64,000 bases of DNA from Tubiluchus corallicola. Its lineage: Eukaryota > Priapulida > Priapulimorpha > Priapulimorphida > Tubiluchidae. Numbering within the stretch: position 1 is the stretch's first letter; each line of letters opens with the position of its first letter. Under the pieces are notes generated by a model that saw only the letters and a list, made by a program, of their open reading frames with translations, had not been told where the DNA came from and did not search any database. The stretch is from NCBI GenBank assembly GCA_030141605.1, contig JAQGDQ010000569.1, positions 1 to 64,000 on the forward strand. Reading direction: 5' to 3'. This document shows, one piece after another, positions 10,556 through 22,700 of this stretch. A program made the translations under genes and the position numbers.

Positions 10556-10588
<33 letters not shown>
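10515..10588. repeat. (TAAG/CAAG)n microsatellite
   Basis: About 18 tetranucleotides that shift from TAAG to CAAG. It directly abuts the truncated 5S-like copy. Confidence 0.95.
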
Positions 10589-11990
10589 TGAAAATAAAAA
10601 TAAAGCAAATTCCGAAAGAGCAAATAATTCTCTTCATAACAATCTAAATTTTACCTAAAATTATCTCATTGCTTTGTGCCAAATGATATAAACCAACAGA
10701 CGCGCAACAAAAACGTATGTAGTTTTAATAAAAATAAAATTAAATCTTAACATTTTCAATGTCCTTCCAATGTTTCTTTTAAACTTTGCGCCATCAACAT
10801 CATCTCTGGAGTCACAGGTTGTCTGTATGACCCTCCAAATCAGTTCACTCCATCTATCCGTCCGTCTAGGGAAATTTGTGGCGAGAGGCGAGTATGGCGA
10901 GATAATCGGAATATAACAAAGTCAGTCTATATGTATATACGCTTTAGTTTCTCTGCGCATTAACCAAGTATAGCAGCATTATCTACATACCGCGGTTATA
11001 TAGATCGACACGCGGTATATGTACAGTATTGATCGATTCACCTCTGAGTTTGTCTGTTTGGCGACATAACGAATATAGTTTACATAAGCACTCATCCTAG
11101 CATGACGTAGCGAGGGTGGCGACTTAACGAGGTAAATATCAAACCAGGAAATCCGTCCTGGTAGTTTCTATGGCGAGAGACGAGTTTGGTGGCATAACGA
11201 GGAGTGAGATAACGACGTTAGACTGTATATAGCTTACAACAGATTGATGATATCGTTAAACACAGCTATGAATATGCACATAAAAAGCCACATATATAAT
11301 GTCACTAATTACTAATTAATATTTTAGTAATGCAGAATTCCCTGTAAAATAATTTAGTGCAAACATGTAACAAGACCAGATAAACATCAATTAAATCAAT
11401 ATTTTATTACCACAATCATATTACACTATTTTTTAATGCTGCTAAAACACTGAAATATATATACTAGTATGTGCCACCTCTTGTAGTAGAAAAAAAGTCA
11501 TAAGAACAGCAGCAGCTGACAAAAAACATTAGAGCTACTTGAAGTACATTAACCCATAATTTTTTTGTCAGGTATTTACCAAGTCAAATTTTTAGTTCCA
11601 AAATGTGACAACAGAATTATTTTATTTAATGTTTTACAGTGTTACAGCATTTGCTTTGTACAATTTTGGCTTTGTCATGGTACATTTTTTGTATGTTCCA
11701 ATGCCAGATATATAATTCTAAGAGCCCATTGTTGGTAAATACATGAGAATATATACTGGTCCAGCAAGACCTATGATTGTTCACATGTGTATAAAAGTCT
11801 CTTTTTCACTGATTTGACCATGCCATGTTTAATTTTACAACCATAACTCTCCATATCTCCGTGAACAGATATTTTTTCATATTGCACTCCCTGATGATGA
11901 AATTTATGTAAAACACCGCGTGTAGCCAAGAGTTGATCTAGCGCCAGTGACGAATAAAAAGGAGTATGTAGGGAGTGACCTCCTTTTTGA
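10589..11990. other. Intergenic DNA, mostly unassigned
   Basis: Near 10860-10930 and 11160-11230 are GGCGAGA and CGAGATAAC-like blocks and an ACGTTAGACTGTA motif suggestive of a worn TA-CAGT element. The rest is AT-rich with no recognised feature. Confidence 0.35.
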
Positions 11991-11991
11991 A

Positions 11992-12327
11992 CTACTTCTT
12001 ACTGCCCCTCAAATGTCTGTCATTGTAGTGGATAGATATGCACATGAATCTGCAAATTTTTGATGTATTGTACAATGTGGTAAAGGTGGTAAAGGTGGAG
12101 TGTTCATTGAGAAGTTTGGATCTCTCTTCTGCATTAACAAATGTGCCGAGTAGAAAGACTGTGTCGAAGGAAGCTGACAGTACCATTCGGTGCTCCACGT
12201 TTCTCAATTTGAAAGACCAATTAAACATTATGTCAAACTTGAATTTAGCAGAACTTGAACTACTATTAGTTTGATGAAAGAGTTGGTAGAAATACTGGTT
12301 CACTTCAAGGTGTAACGACAAAGACAC
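11992..12327 (-). pseudogene. Unidentified coding remnant, copy 1
   Basis: The minus strand is open for about 111 codons. Its 3' part (near 12010-12085) matches the segment at 13080-13145 at DNA level (TTGTAGTGGAT, then ATGTATTGT). I do not recognise the protein and no Cys or catalytic pattern is evident. It may be exon relics of a duplicated gene or of a transposon. Confidence 0.3.
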
Positions 12328-12376
12328 AGTGTGAAATTGTTAATGGGAAATGAAAAGCCTGGCTAGCTAGTTTTTT

Positions 12377-12968
12377 CAGGGATGAGAATTTCAGGGATCC
12401 GAATTTGCCGATTGTCCGTATTTACCGATACTACGCTAATACTGTAAGCGTCGTGTTTTAGACTTATGGTAATTTAGAATCAATCGCCTAATTGTCTCAA
12501 AAACGTCTGGCACGGGACACGCCAATGCAAAAGTTTACAAAAACTGTCTTCGATTGGAGCCTAGGATCAAATTGCAATTTTATGACCATAGAGAGCCTCT
12601 AAGTGAACTTAAAATATCAGTTACCTTGTTTCATGCATAATTTAAAATACCCAACTATCAAGGATACATGATACTTAATTGTCTCAAAAACGCCTAAGTA
12701 CTGGCCACTCCTATGCAAAAGTATATAAAAACTGTCTGCAATTGACGCAAATAACTCCGCACAATTGATTCTATATTTTTATACATAGAGATATACACGT
12801 GGTTACACTGATGTACGTGATGTAAACAAAGTGACGGCCTGCCATCTAGCGGTCAGCTTGTGAAATAATGTACTGGGTCCGTAAAAATTTTCTCAACGAA
12901 TGTACGCGATTTACAAAAATGGCACTACTGGTCTTCCAAAAACTTTCCGCGGAAAATTCTCATCCCTG
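12377..12968 (+). mobile_element. hAT-like MITE with terminal inverted repeats
   Basis: Begins CAGGGATGAGAATTTC and ends GGAAAATTCTCATCCCTG, clear terminal inverted repeats starting CAGGG. The T-rich flanks share TTTTTT but no exact 8-bp duplication could be fixed. It has no transposase. The body matches 6700-7058. It lies between the two related minus-strand remnants. Confidence 0.8.
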
Positions 12969-13047
12969 TTTTTTGACATTGCTCTGTTTGTCATTTGCTG
13001 ATAACTTTTTTCTTTCTTCTAACTGTTGCCCACTGCAAATGGTTTCT

Positions 13048-13461
13048 TTACCCCATCTTACTGTCTTTGAAACGTCTGCCTTTGTAGTGGATGATATGTA
13101 CATGATTCTGCATATTTTTCATGTATTGTTCAATGCGGTATTGTTGACTGCCTCTGCATACCACGTTGATATCATTTCCAACAACAATGTAAACATCCCA
13201 TTTCTTCCCCAAACCAGCGTTTAGTTTTCGGTGATCAACCAGTTCACTGTAACCATACTTATCATAAGTGAAATGCCTTGTACAAAAGTACATGTACCAT
13301 TCTTCAATGTCAATGTCAAAGTTCAGTTGTACATTCACCGTTGTTCATTTGAAGTCTTACAGTTTTTGCTGAATGCTTTGTCTGAGTCTCTTCATTTGAA
13401 ATTTTCCACAAGTTTGATTGCACACGTCTCAAGCTCTGATGCCATGTCTTGGTACATAATC
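13048..13461 (-). pseudogene. Unidentified coding remnant, copy 2
   Basis: The minus strand has a 96-codon open stretch (3' part, 13048-13338) and a short upstream piece reading MYQDMASELETCAIKLVENF before a stop at about 13395. The segment near 13080-13145 is related to copy 1. No family recognised; frames are broken. Confidence 0.3.
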
Positions 13462-13657
13462 TAAAAAGATGCAATGAAAAATTTGTAAGAATTATGTTAT
13501 TAATATATTCCCTTGCACAAAAATGAATGGAATATGTACAAAAATGGCTACTAATTAACAACTTTGCAATACAGTGCCATTTTTTCGCTTAAAACATACC
13601 GGCAAATAAATTTAAATTATTCTCCTTTTGACACCAAACGTTATATATAAGTATCGT

Positions 13658-13660
<3 letters not shown>

Positions 13661-13706
<46 letters not shown>
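13661..13706. repeat. (AC)n microsatellite
   Basis: About 22 perfect AC dinucleotides followed by ATATAC-like sequence. Confidence 0.97.
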
Positions 13707-13711
<5 letters not shown>

Positions 13712-13837
13712 AATATATATTGCTCAGGTAAAAAATTTGTTCTTTTGTGCTATCTAGAGCATCATTAAAGTACAAGAAAACCCTACACAAACATAAAGCT
13801 TGAAAAATTCGTTTTGAAATTTTATATCACTTACGTA

Positions 13838-14456
13838 CTGCCTTTTTGCATGCAGAACTTCAACCGGCAGTAACGCTGTATAAAACATGTAAATTTAAAC
13901 TCCCGCGATGACCGTTAGATGCAGCCATTTTCACGACAGGTCATTTGAAACAAGTTTAAATAACATTTTGTAAAGTTTGAAAAAATAATCAGAGCATTTG
14001 TAGCGCACAAGTCACTAACTAAATAAAATTTTAAATTACTGTATCTTGTCAATAAGATTAAAAATACGTTTTTTGGTTAGTGAGTGGTGCACCCTGGAGG
14101 GTGAGTCAGCGACATTTTACCAATTGGTGAAAACATTTTTAATAATTAATAATTTTCTTTTCTAATTACATAAGTCTTTCTAGCAAGTAAGCGAAAATCT
14201 AAGTAATACAGATTTGCACGGAAAGTCTCTTGAGACATAATTTAAAATTGCCTTTTCTTCCCTTGATTTACATTTGGTACATGACGTCATGTAATGGCGA
14301 ATTCGCAACAGTACTGCGGGAGATTTAAAAAGAAAACAAACTAAAATTCCTTTCAGTGCGAGTAAGATATACGCATAAAATTACTATAAAGTAATATAAT
14401 TTTTAAGGCGATTTTTCTGAAACCTACTTTAGGTACCTCTTTTCTTGTCCTTTAAG
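13838..14456 (-). repeat. Dispersed repeat family R3, copy 2 (inverted)
   Basis: Reverse complement of the R3 copy at 5778-6350, with the same order of landmarks (GCAGCCATTTT, GTGAGTGGTGCACCCTGGAG, CAGTACTGCGGGAGATTT, CTTTTCTTGTCCTTTAAG). Confidence 0.8.
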
Positions 14457-16615
14457 TCATGCTTATGTTTTTAGCAATGCAATCTGTATAAAAACATTTG
14501 CATCAGATGTGGTACTCCAAAAAGATAGTTCATGGCAAAACTTAATATCAGAATCATTTTTATCCACTTAGTTACATTATTCTACTTAATACATACGTTA
14601 AATATAGAGATTAAATATGACAAGTCACAGGTAAAGGCAATGTACAATACCTGGGCTTGTTAGCAAAGTATAAATCTACCGTAGGCCGATTCTAATACCA
14701 GGGAAAACTACTTTCTATTGTGTAGTTGTGAACTAATACTAATAGCCACAATCTATACTTGATTCATTAAGCCTTTCCTGGACCACAAATCAATACTTGA
14801 AGCAAGTCTAAAATACATGAATCCAAACTAATTTGATATATTGAGACACGTCTCCGATAGATTGCACTGCATTTCTTGCCTCCAAAGTGAGGTTATGCGG
14901 CTCAACACGCGGTTAAGAGGTTAACCTAACCGAGAAATTTATCATATCAATCCGCAATTACAGCCACCTGCACTAATCCACAACTAACTATCCCAGTTAC
15001 GTAAACAGGGATATTTAAACCAAAGATTGGCCTCGGTCACAGTTATCCAAGAATACCATAAGTATTGAAACAATAAAAATGATATATTTATAGCATTTGT
15101 TTACTGGGCATTACCGTCTAAGTTGCTGACTATTTATTGTAAGCAAATAGCAATAATTTCTTTTAAGATTAATTAACCGTACTTCTAAAATTCAACGCAC
15201 ACAACTGCTTGATACATAAAAACGAAAAAACACAAACACTCCTGCCGCAAGGACATGCGGCGTTGCTTAGGTGGTAACTAGACGCGAAATCACGTGACTC
15301 ACTGCACTCTTCGTGCCATCTAACGGACGTTTAGTAAATAAAGTGCGCAATGCTATGTACCGTTTGCAGTCGCATGCAAAATCATTTTCGAGTTTTGTGC
15401 GTTTTCGGTAACTTTATTAAGTGTTTTATGCTGTTTTGTTCAGCGAATGTACCATTTTTCATGAGACACTCGTGGATTTTTCTTAAGTGGTTAAATTGTT
15501 TGCCTACTTAAACAAAAACAGCCGGCACGCAAACGCAGGACAAACTTTTTGTGAGCTAATGATATTTGTGAAAAAATTGTGTAAAATTTCACGCAGCAGC
15601 AAGCCACAGACTAGCTGGAACAATGGGATGTCACGTGTTTGTGATTGCTATATTCGTTGTCCTGCTGTAGCTTCTAACATCACACTGCCGGAAAGGCATT
15701 GCAAAAGTTGGCGTTGCTATGGTGACTGACCAAATTTTTGTCTGCCATCTAGGGGCGAGTTAAAAAACAATGTAAGTGTGTAATTGCACTACTTGCAGTC
15801 GTATGATTTTTATCAGCAAGCGCGTCATCAAGGCAATTATAGCATGCTATAATTATGATTACTATCACAATAATATTACTTTAACTATGTAACTATTGCT
15901 TGATCAGTGTTAAATTATAGAAACAATACAATATTGTAGTTATTTGTGTAGACTATAGGTCTACATACACAGTTTATGTATAAAAACAATAATTGTTAAA
16001 ACAAGTGTTTGTGCAATTGTCATCTTGTTCTGTAAAAATACTACATGTTCTTTTTGCAAAAAAGAAATGTGATTCAGTGACTGAAATGATTCTATTAAGT
16101 GTTTTGCTGTACACGTGTGAAATTGGTGGCATTTCCACTATCGAGACAATTGGAACTGTGTATAGAAAAATATTTGTCTTTAAATGAAATGAAAGCGTAA
16201 AACTAACTTAAGTGTAAATGTATTATTATGATACCATGCCAGCAGATTTTTGATTGACTGAAAATGTTGTATTTTATGAATGTTGATTTAAGAATAAAGT
16301 ATAGTTGTACTCATTGCTTTAATTTTAGTGCATGCATAAGAAACAGCATTTATATAATGATGCCTTATACTAATTAATTACTAAGAAAAATAGTTTTTAT
16401 CGTATTAATTATTTATACTAAAACTACATTGTTGTGTATAATTTTTGATATGAATAAAATTAATATTAAATTTATTAAACAACTGTTAAAGCAAAGGTGA
16501 AGGTGTCTATGCGCTGAACACTTTGTGTTAATATTTCAAAGAATTATTGTAATTTTAAATTTTGATGTTATTGTTTTAGAGACTCTGTGAGCAAAACTTT
16601 GGAGTTTAATGAACA
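14457..16615. other. Region upstream of the cadherin gene
   Basis: No gene recognised. An open stretch at 15487-15729 has several Cys residues but no known domain. A possible acceptor (TTGTTTTAG) lies at about 16579, so an untranslated 5' exon may exist upstream. Core promoter elements could not be assigned with confidence. Confidence 0.4.
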
Positions 16616-16721
16616 ATGATGGCCACAATTAGGATCACGCTGTGTTCAGCAAAAACCTTTTTAGCTTTATTGTATGGACTGATAATCGTGCTAACTACGT
16701 CTTTTTATGCATCTAGTCAAG
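16616..16721 (+). CDS. Cadherin gene exon 1 (signal peptide)
   Basis: Begins ATGATGGCCACA. It encodes a basic N-terminus then a hydrophobic core (LLYGLIIVL) ending ASSQ. The donor is GTCAGT at 16722, phase 1. Confidence 0.75.
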
Positions 16722-19700
16722 GTCAGTATTTAAAGTAAAGGAATACCCTTCTAGCAGGTTAGGCTTACTTTCTTCAATGTCGTGAAAAATGTTAGAAGGA
16801 TTTGGTAATAAAACTCCAATAAGCGCCTCGTGTAAATAGTAAAATCACTTCATATATTTGGGTGCTTCCAAATTCAAAGTCAAGACGAATTTCTAAATTT
16901 TATTTATGAAGAATGTGCCGTGATCCTTTAATTTAAAGTGTGCCTAGTAATCATACAGAACACACCAAGAAAGTACGTGCAATGGATGACAGTAGCTTAC
17001 CATGGATCAGAGAATGTGTGCAGCTAGCAAATAGCAAGCCTTTTCACAGTTAGCTGTGCGCAGTTGCTGTAGGTCAAAGGTTATGTGTACCACAGCAACG
17101 CATCTTAACTACATTGTGACATGTGGGTAACGCAAAGCATTGTTTAGTAACTTCAGTTGTTTTACATGGACTTTACTTAATTATGCATCAGTGTGTACAT
17201 AGAGTGATTTACTAGCAAGATCTTGGTTGAGAACGAGAAAAAATGAACTAAGTAAGGTTCTAGCTAGCTGTTACTATTACAATAGTATGTGCTGTGAGGC
17301 ATTGTCAAGTGTATACAAATGTTTTGTCCAGTACAGTAGAACTTTGACCTTTTCTTCACAATCATCATCAATTGCTGGAACTGTGAAAAGGCGTATTGCT
17401 AAAACTGGTACTATGCTGAACTTAACAAACTAATTGTGTTCATTTTTCAGAATGCAACCTAAAGTCACACGACAGTACAATCACTATACGTCAACATTAC
17501 GTAGACATATATCGAAAGGAAACTGAAGCTGATGAAAGTTAGTTACTAAAACTGAACTTTTTGTTTTTGAAAATGTAATTAATTTTCTAGATCTACAATA
17601 ATATAACATTAATGATAGTGAAAACTGGCTTATGCTCTTAAAATTTATAGTTTTGAATGCAAATACCTATCACTGGGTGTCCTAGTGGTCTAAATTTCAG
17701 ACTACAACCACATAGTCTTGAGTTCGAGACTAGCATCTGTGAACGCCAAGACGTATACTCTAAATATTATTTGTTATTTGTGTTTTGCGTCTTTACCTGT
17801 ATTGTTGTAAGAGTAAAAGTACGACGTGCGCATAATGTGTGATGTGTAATCCGTAACGCATGATGCGTATACAACAGTTTATATTTAAACACGTGGAAAT
17901 GTTTCCATGTGTATGTAATGTGTGATGCGTATGCAAAAGTTTATATTTAAACACGTAGAAGTGTTTCCATGTGCACGTAATGCGTGATGTGTGATATGTA
18001 TGCAAAAGTTTATATTTAAACACGTGGAAGTGTTTCCATGTGTACGTAATGTGTGATGTGTGATATGTATGCAACAGTTTATATTTAAACACGTAGAAGT
18101 GTTTCCATGTGTACGTAATGTGTGATATGTATGCAACAGTTTATATTTAAACACGTAGAAGTGTTTCCATGTGTACGTAATGTGTGATGCGTGATGCGTA
18201 TGCAACAGTTTATATTTAAACATGTAGAAGTGTTTCCATGTGTACGTAATGTGTGATGCGTGATCCGTGATACAACAGTTTATATTTAAACACGCGGAAA
18301 TGTTTCCATGTGTATGTAATGTGTGATGTGTGATGTGTATGCAAAAGTTTATATTTAAACAAGTGGAACTGTTTCCACGTGTACGTAATGCGTGATGCGT
18401 ATGCAACAGTTTATATTTAAAAAAGTGGAACTGTTTCCACATGTATGTGATGCGTATGCAACAGTTTATATTTAAACACGTGGAACTGTTTCCACGTGTA
18501 CGTAATGCGTGATGCGTATGCAACAGTTTGTATTTAAACAAGTGGAACTGTTTCCACGTGTACGTAATGCGTGATGCGTATGCAACAGTTTATATTTAAA
18601 CACGTAGAAGTGTTTCCATATGTACGTAATATGTGATGTGTGATATGTATGCAATAGTTTATATTTAAACAGGTGGAACTGTTTCCACGTGTACGTAATG
18701 CGTGATGCGTATGCAACAGTTTGTATTTAAACAGGTGGAAGTGTTTCCACGTGTACGTAATGCGTGATGCGTATGCAACAGTTTGTATTTAAACAGGTGG
18801 AACTGTTTCCATGTGTACGTAATGCGTGATGCGTATACAACAGTTTATATTTAAACATGTAGAAGTGTTTCCATGTGTACGTAATGCGTGATGCGTATGC
18901 AACAGTTTGTATTTAAACAGGTAGAAGTGTTTCCATGTGTACGTGATGTGTGACATGTATGCAACAATTTATATTTAAACACGTAGAAGTGTTTCCATGT
19001 GTACATAATGTGTGATGTGTGATATGTATGCAACAGTTTATATTTAAACACGTAGAAGTGTTTCCATGTGTACGTACTGTGTGATGCATGATGCGTATAC
19101 AACAGTTTATATTTAAACACGTAGAAGTGTTTCCATGTGCACGTAATGTGTGATATGTATGCAAAAGTTTATATTTAAACATGTGGAAGTGTTTCCATGT
19201 GTACGTAATGTGTGATGTGTATGCAACAGTTTATATTTAAACATGTAGTGTTTCCATGTGTACGTACTGTGTGATATGTATGCAACAGTTTATATTTAAA
19301 CACGTAGAAGTGTTTCCGTGTGTACGTAATATGTGATGCATGATGCGTATGCAAAAGTTTATATTTAAACATGTAGAAGTGTTTCCATGTGTACGTAATG
19401 TGTTATGTGTGATATGTATACAACAGTTTATATTTAAACTCGTAGAAGGTTTCCATGTGTACGTAATGTGTGATGCGTGATATGTATGCAAAAGTTTATA
19501 TTTAAACACGTAGAAGTGTTTCCATATGTACGTAATATGTGATGTGTGATATGTATGCAATAGTTTATATTTAAACATGTAGAAGTGTTTCCATGTGTAC
19601 GTGATGTGTGATATGTATGCAACAGTTTATATTTAAACATGTAGAAGTGTTTCCATGTGTACGTAATGTGTGATGTGTGATGCGTATGCAACAGTTTATA

Positions 19701-22700
19701 TTTAAACATGTAGAAGTGTTTCCATGTGTACGTAATGTGTGATGAGTGATCCATGATACAACAGTTTATATTTAAACACGTAGAAGTGTTTCCATGCGTA
19801 CGTAATGTGTGATAACACGAGCTCAAAACAAATGACGTCATGTAACACGAGCTCAAAACAAATGACGTCATGTAACACGAGCCCAAAACAAATGACGTCA
19901 TGTAACACGAGCCCAAAACAAATGACGTCATGTAACACGTGCTCAAAACAAATGACGTCATGTAACACGAGCTCAAAACAAATGATGTCATGTAACACGA
20001 GCTCAAAACAAATGACGTCATGTAACACGAGCTCAAAACAAATGACGTCATGTAACACGTGGTCAAAACAATGATGTCATGTAACACGAGCTCAAAACAA
20101 ATGACGTCACGTAACATGTGCTCAAAACAAAGGACATCATGTAACACGTGCTCAAAACAAATGACATCATGTAACGCGAGCTCAAAACAAATGACATCAT
20201 GTAACACGAGCTCAAAACAAATGACGTCATGTAACACGAGCTCAAAACAAATGACGTCACGTAACATGTGCTCAAAACAAATGACATCATGTAACACGAG
20301 CTCAAAACAAATGACGTCATGTAACACGTGCTCAAAACAAATGACGTCATGTAACACGTGGTCAAAACAAATGATGTCATGTAACACGAGCTCAAAACAA
20401 ATGACGTCACGTAACATGTGCTCAAAACAAATGACATCATGTAACACGAGCTCAAAACAAATGACGTCATGTAACACGTGCTCAAAACAAATGACGTCAT
20501 GTAACACGTGGTCAAAACAAATGATGTCATGTAACACGAGCTCAAAACAAATGACGTCACGTAACACGTGCTCAAAACAAATGACGTCATGTAACACGTG
20601 CTCAAAACAAATGACGTCATGTAACACGTGCTCAAAACAAATGATGTCATGTAACGCGAGCTCAAAACAAATGACGTCATGTAACACGAGCTCAAAACAA
20701 ATGACGTCATGTAACTAACTAATAATAGTTATTTGCCAAGGACTTTGTAGCCCCTGAGAATTTTTCCCCCTATAGATACTGTGAAACACCGGCCCCAGGT
20801 GATAATTAACAAAAGCATGAATGTTGGACGCCAGAGACAAATAACAAAAGCATGAATGTTGGACGCCAGAGACAAATAACAGAAGCATGAATGTTGGATT
20901 CTTCAAATCAGTTTATTCCAACTTCTACAACATAATTGCCAACACTAGGCCCCCAGAGACAAATAACAAAAGCATGAATGATGGATTCTTCAAATCAGTT
21001 TTTTCAACTTCTACAGCAAAATTGCCAACATTAGGCCCACAGTGATGGGTGCAAGTCTGACACAAAAAAGAAGACATATTCTGATATTTAAAAAAATGAG
21101 TTTTTGAAATATTAAATATGATATGTGTGAATTACTGTTATTCTCCACCATGGCAGCATCGGTGAGTTGGAAAAACGGACAAGAAAGCAATTTGAGTGTA
21201 TTATTATACAGTATATTAATTAATTGAGCTCTCTTTAAAGAAGTAATTCAGCATACTTCTATTCTGATTCTGTAGTAACTTTTCACAGTAAATTAATATC
21301 ACTTAATCTCTGGAGGCTCCTGAGCTGGCAGAGGTCCCTGTGCAGCAGCCCATAAAGCCCCCGTGCCTTAGTCTCACACTGTTACTTGTGGCGTTTTTTT
21401 AATAAATATGAAACGATGTAAATACAGGGGGCAGAGTACATTATATTAAATATATTACTTTCACATATATTTACTGACTAATTAATTAATTTATTAATAA
21501 TTTAAAACAAATAATTAAGTTAAGCTTGTTTCACACTTTTTTCAGATGCAACAATTGCAATCTTTCACACCTATAAGGGATCACCAGAAATAAAGCCAAG
21601 TACAGGCGACGCATATAAGGATGACTACATGTATTTTAAACTGGAGATTCTTGCCAATAATATTTTACATATTGCTCTTACGACGAATATTGGAGAACTT
21701 ATTGTAAGTGTTAACAGGAATTACTAAACAGGTAACATAAAAAACGGCACACGAAAAATGGCACAGAAAACATGGCAGAAATGAAAAAGTAGGTAAAAAT
21801 GGTGCAAAAATGGCACAAGTGGAAAGGTAGGTAAAATGGCACAAGTGGAAAGGTAGGTAAAAATGGCACATGTGTTATTTTGATGCTACTGGTTTCTATA
21901 ATAAAACTAAAATGAGAGCTTTGCCAAAGCTGAACAATCCCAACCTTATTAGTCTGATTTTTTTTATTTAATGTTGTGTATGCTCATAGTAATCGTGCGT
22001 AATTGCACCTGCGGAAACCTGTTGAAAAAGATTGCTCATATTGAAAGAGAGAGTTGTTCTAAAATGCCATTTGATGGATGCCGTTTGATTTATTATCTGT
22101 CTTGTATTTAGTACACCATACACTAAAATAAACAAAAAAACATACAAAAGACTCACAAGATATTTGTTCATCAAACCGATTTATAATTAGCAATGCACTA
22201 GCTTTCCACTTAGTGTTTATCTACCCTTCTAACCATTAATTTCGGCGATGCTAACAGATTGACAAATATATACATACCAACTTATATAAAGCTATACACA
22301 TTAATAAGCAAAGTTGGATTTGAGTTATCCAGTACTCAATTGTGCAACTTTGAATCATTGAAACGTTATGAAACGCCATGCAATCAGCACAATATAACTG
22401 CAACTTCTGTGCGCAATTTTTAATCATTGAAACGTTTGAAACACCATGCAATCAGCTCAATTTAACTGCAACTTTCGTGCACAATTTTAATCATTGAAAC
22501 GTTTGAAACACCATGCAATCAGCACAATTTAACTGCAACTTCTGTTCCCAATTTTTAATCATTGAAATGCTTGAAACACCATGCAATCAGCACAATTTAA
22601 CTGCAATTTCTGTTCCCAATTTTTAATCATTGAAACGTTTGAAACACCATGCAATCAGCACAATTTAACTGCAACTTCTGTAAACAATTTTTAATTGATT

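Noticed and set aside
15487-15729. Cys-containing 80-codon frame, considered as a THAP or zinc motif
   Set aside because: Cys/His spacing does not fit THAP, C2H2 or other fingers I know, and there is no supporting splice context.
17793-19578. Minus-strand open frames rich in His, Thr and Tyr
   Set aside because: Product of the 62-70 bp satellite; the frame changes whenever the 8-bp step is gained or lost.
19434-20718. Long open frames on both strands (up to about 417 codons) over the satellites
   Set aside because: The 30-bp period is divisible by 3 and the unit lacks stops in several frames. The protein is a monotonous ten-residue repeat with no start context or splice link.
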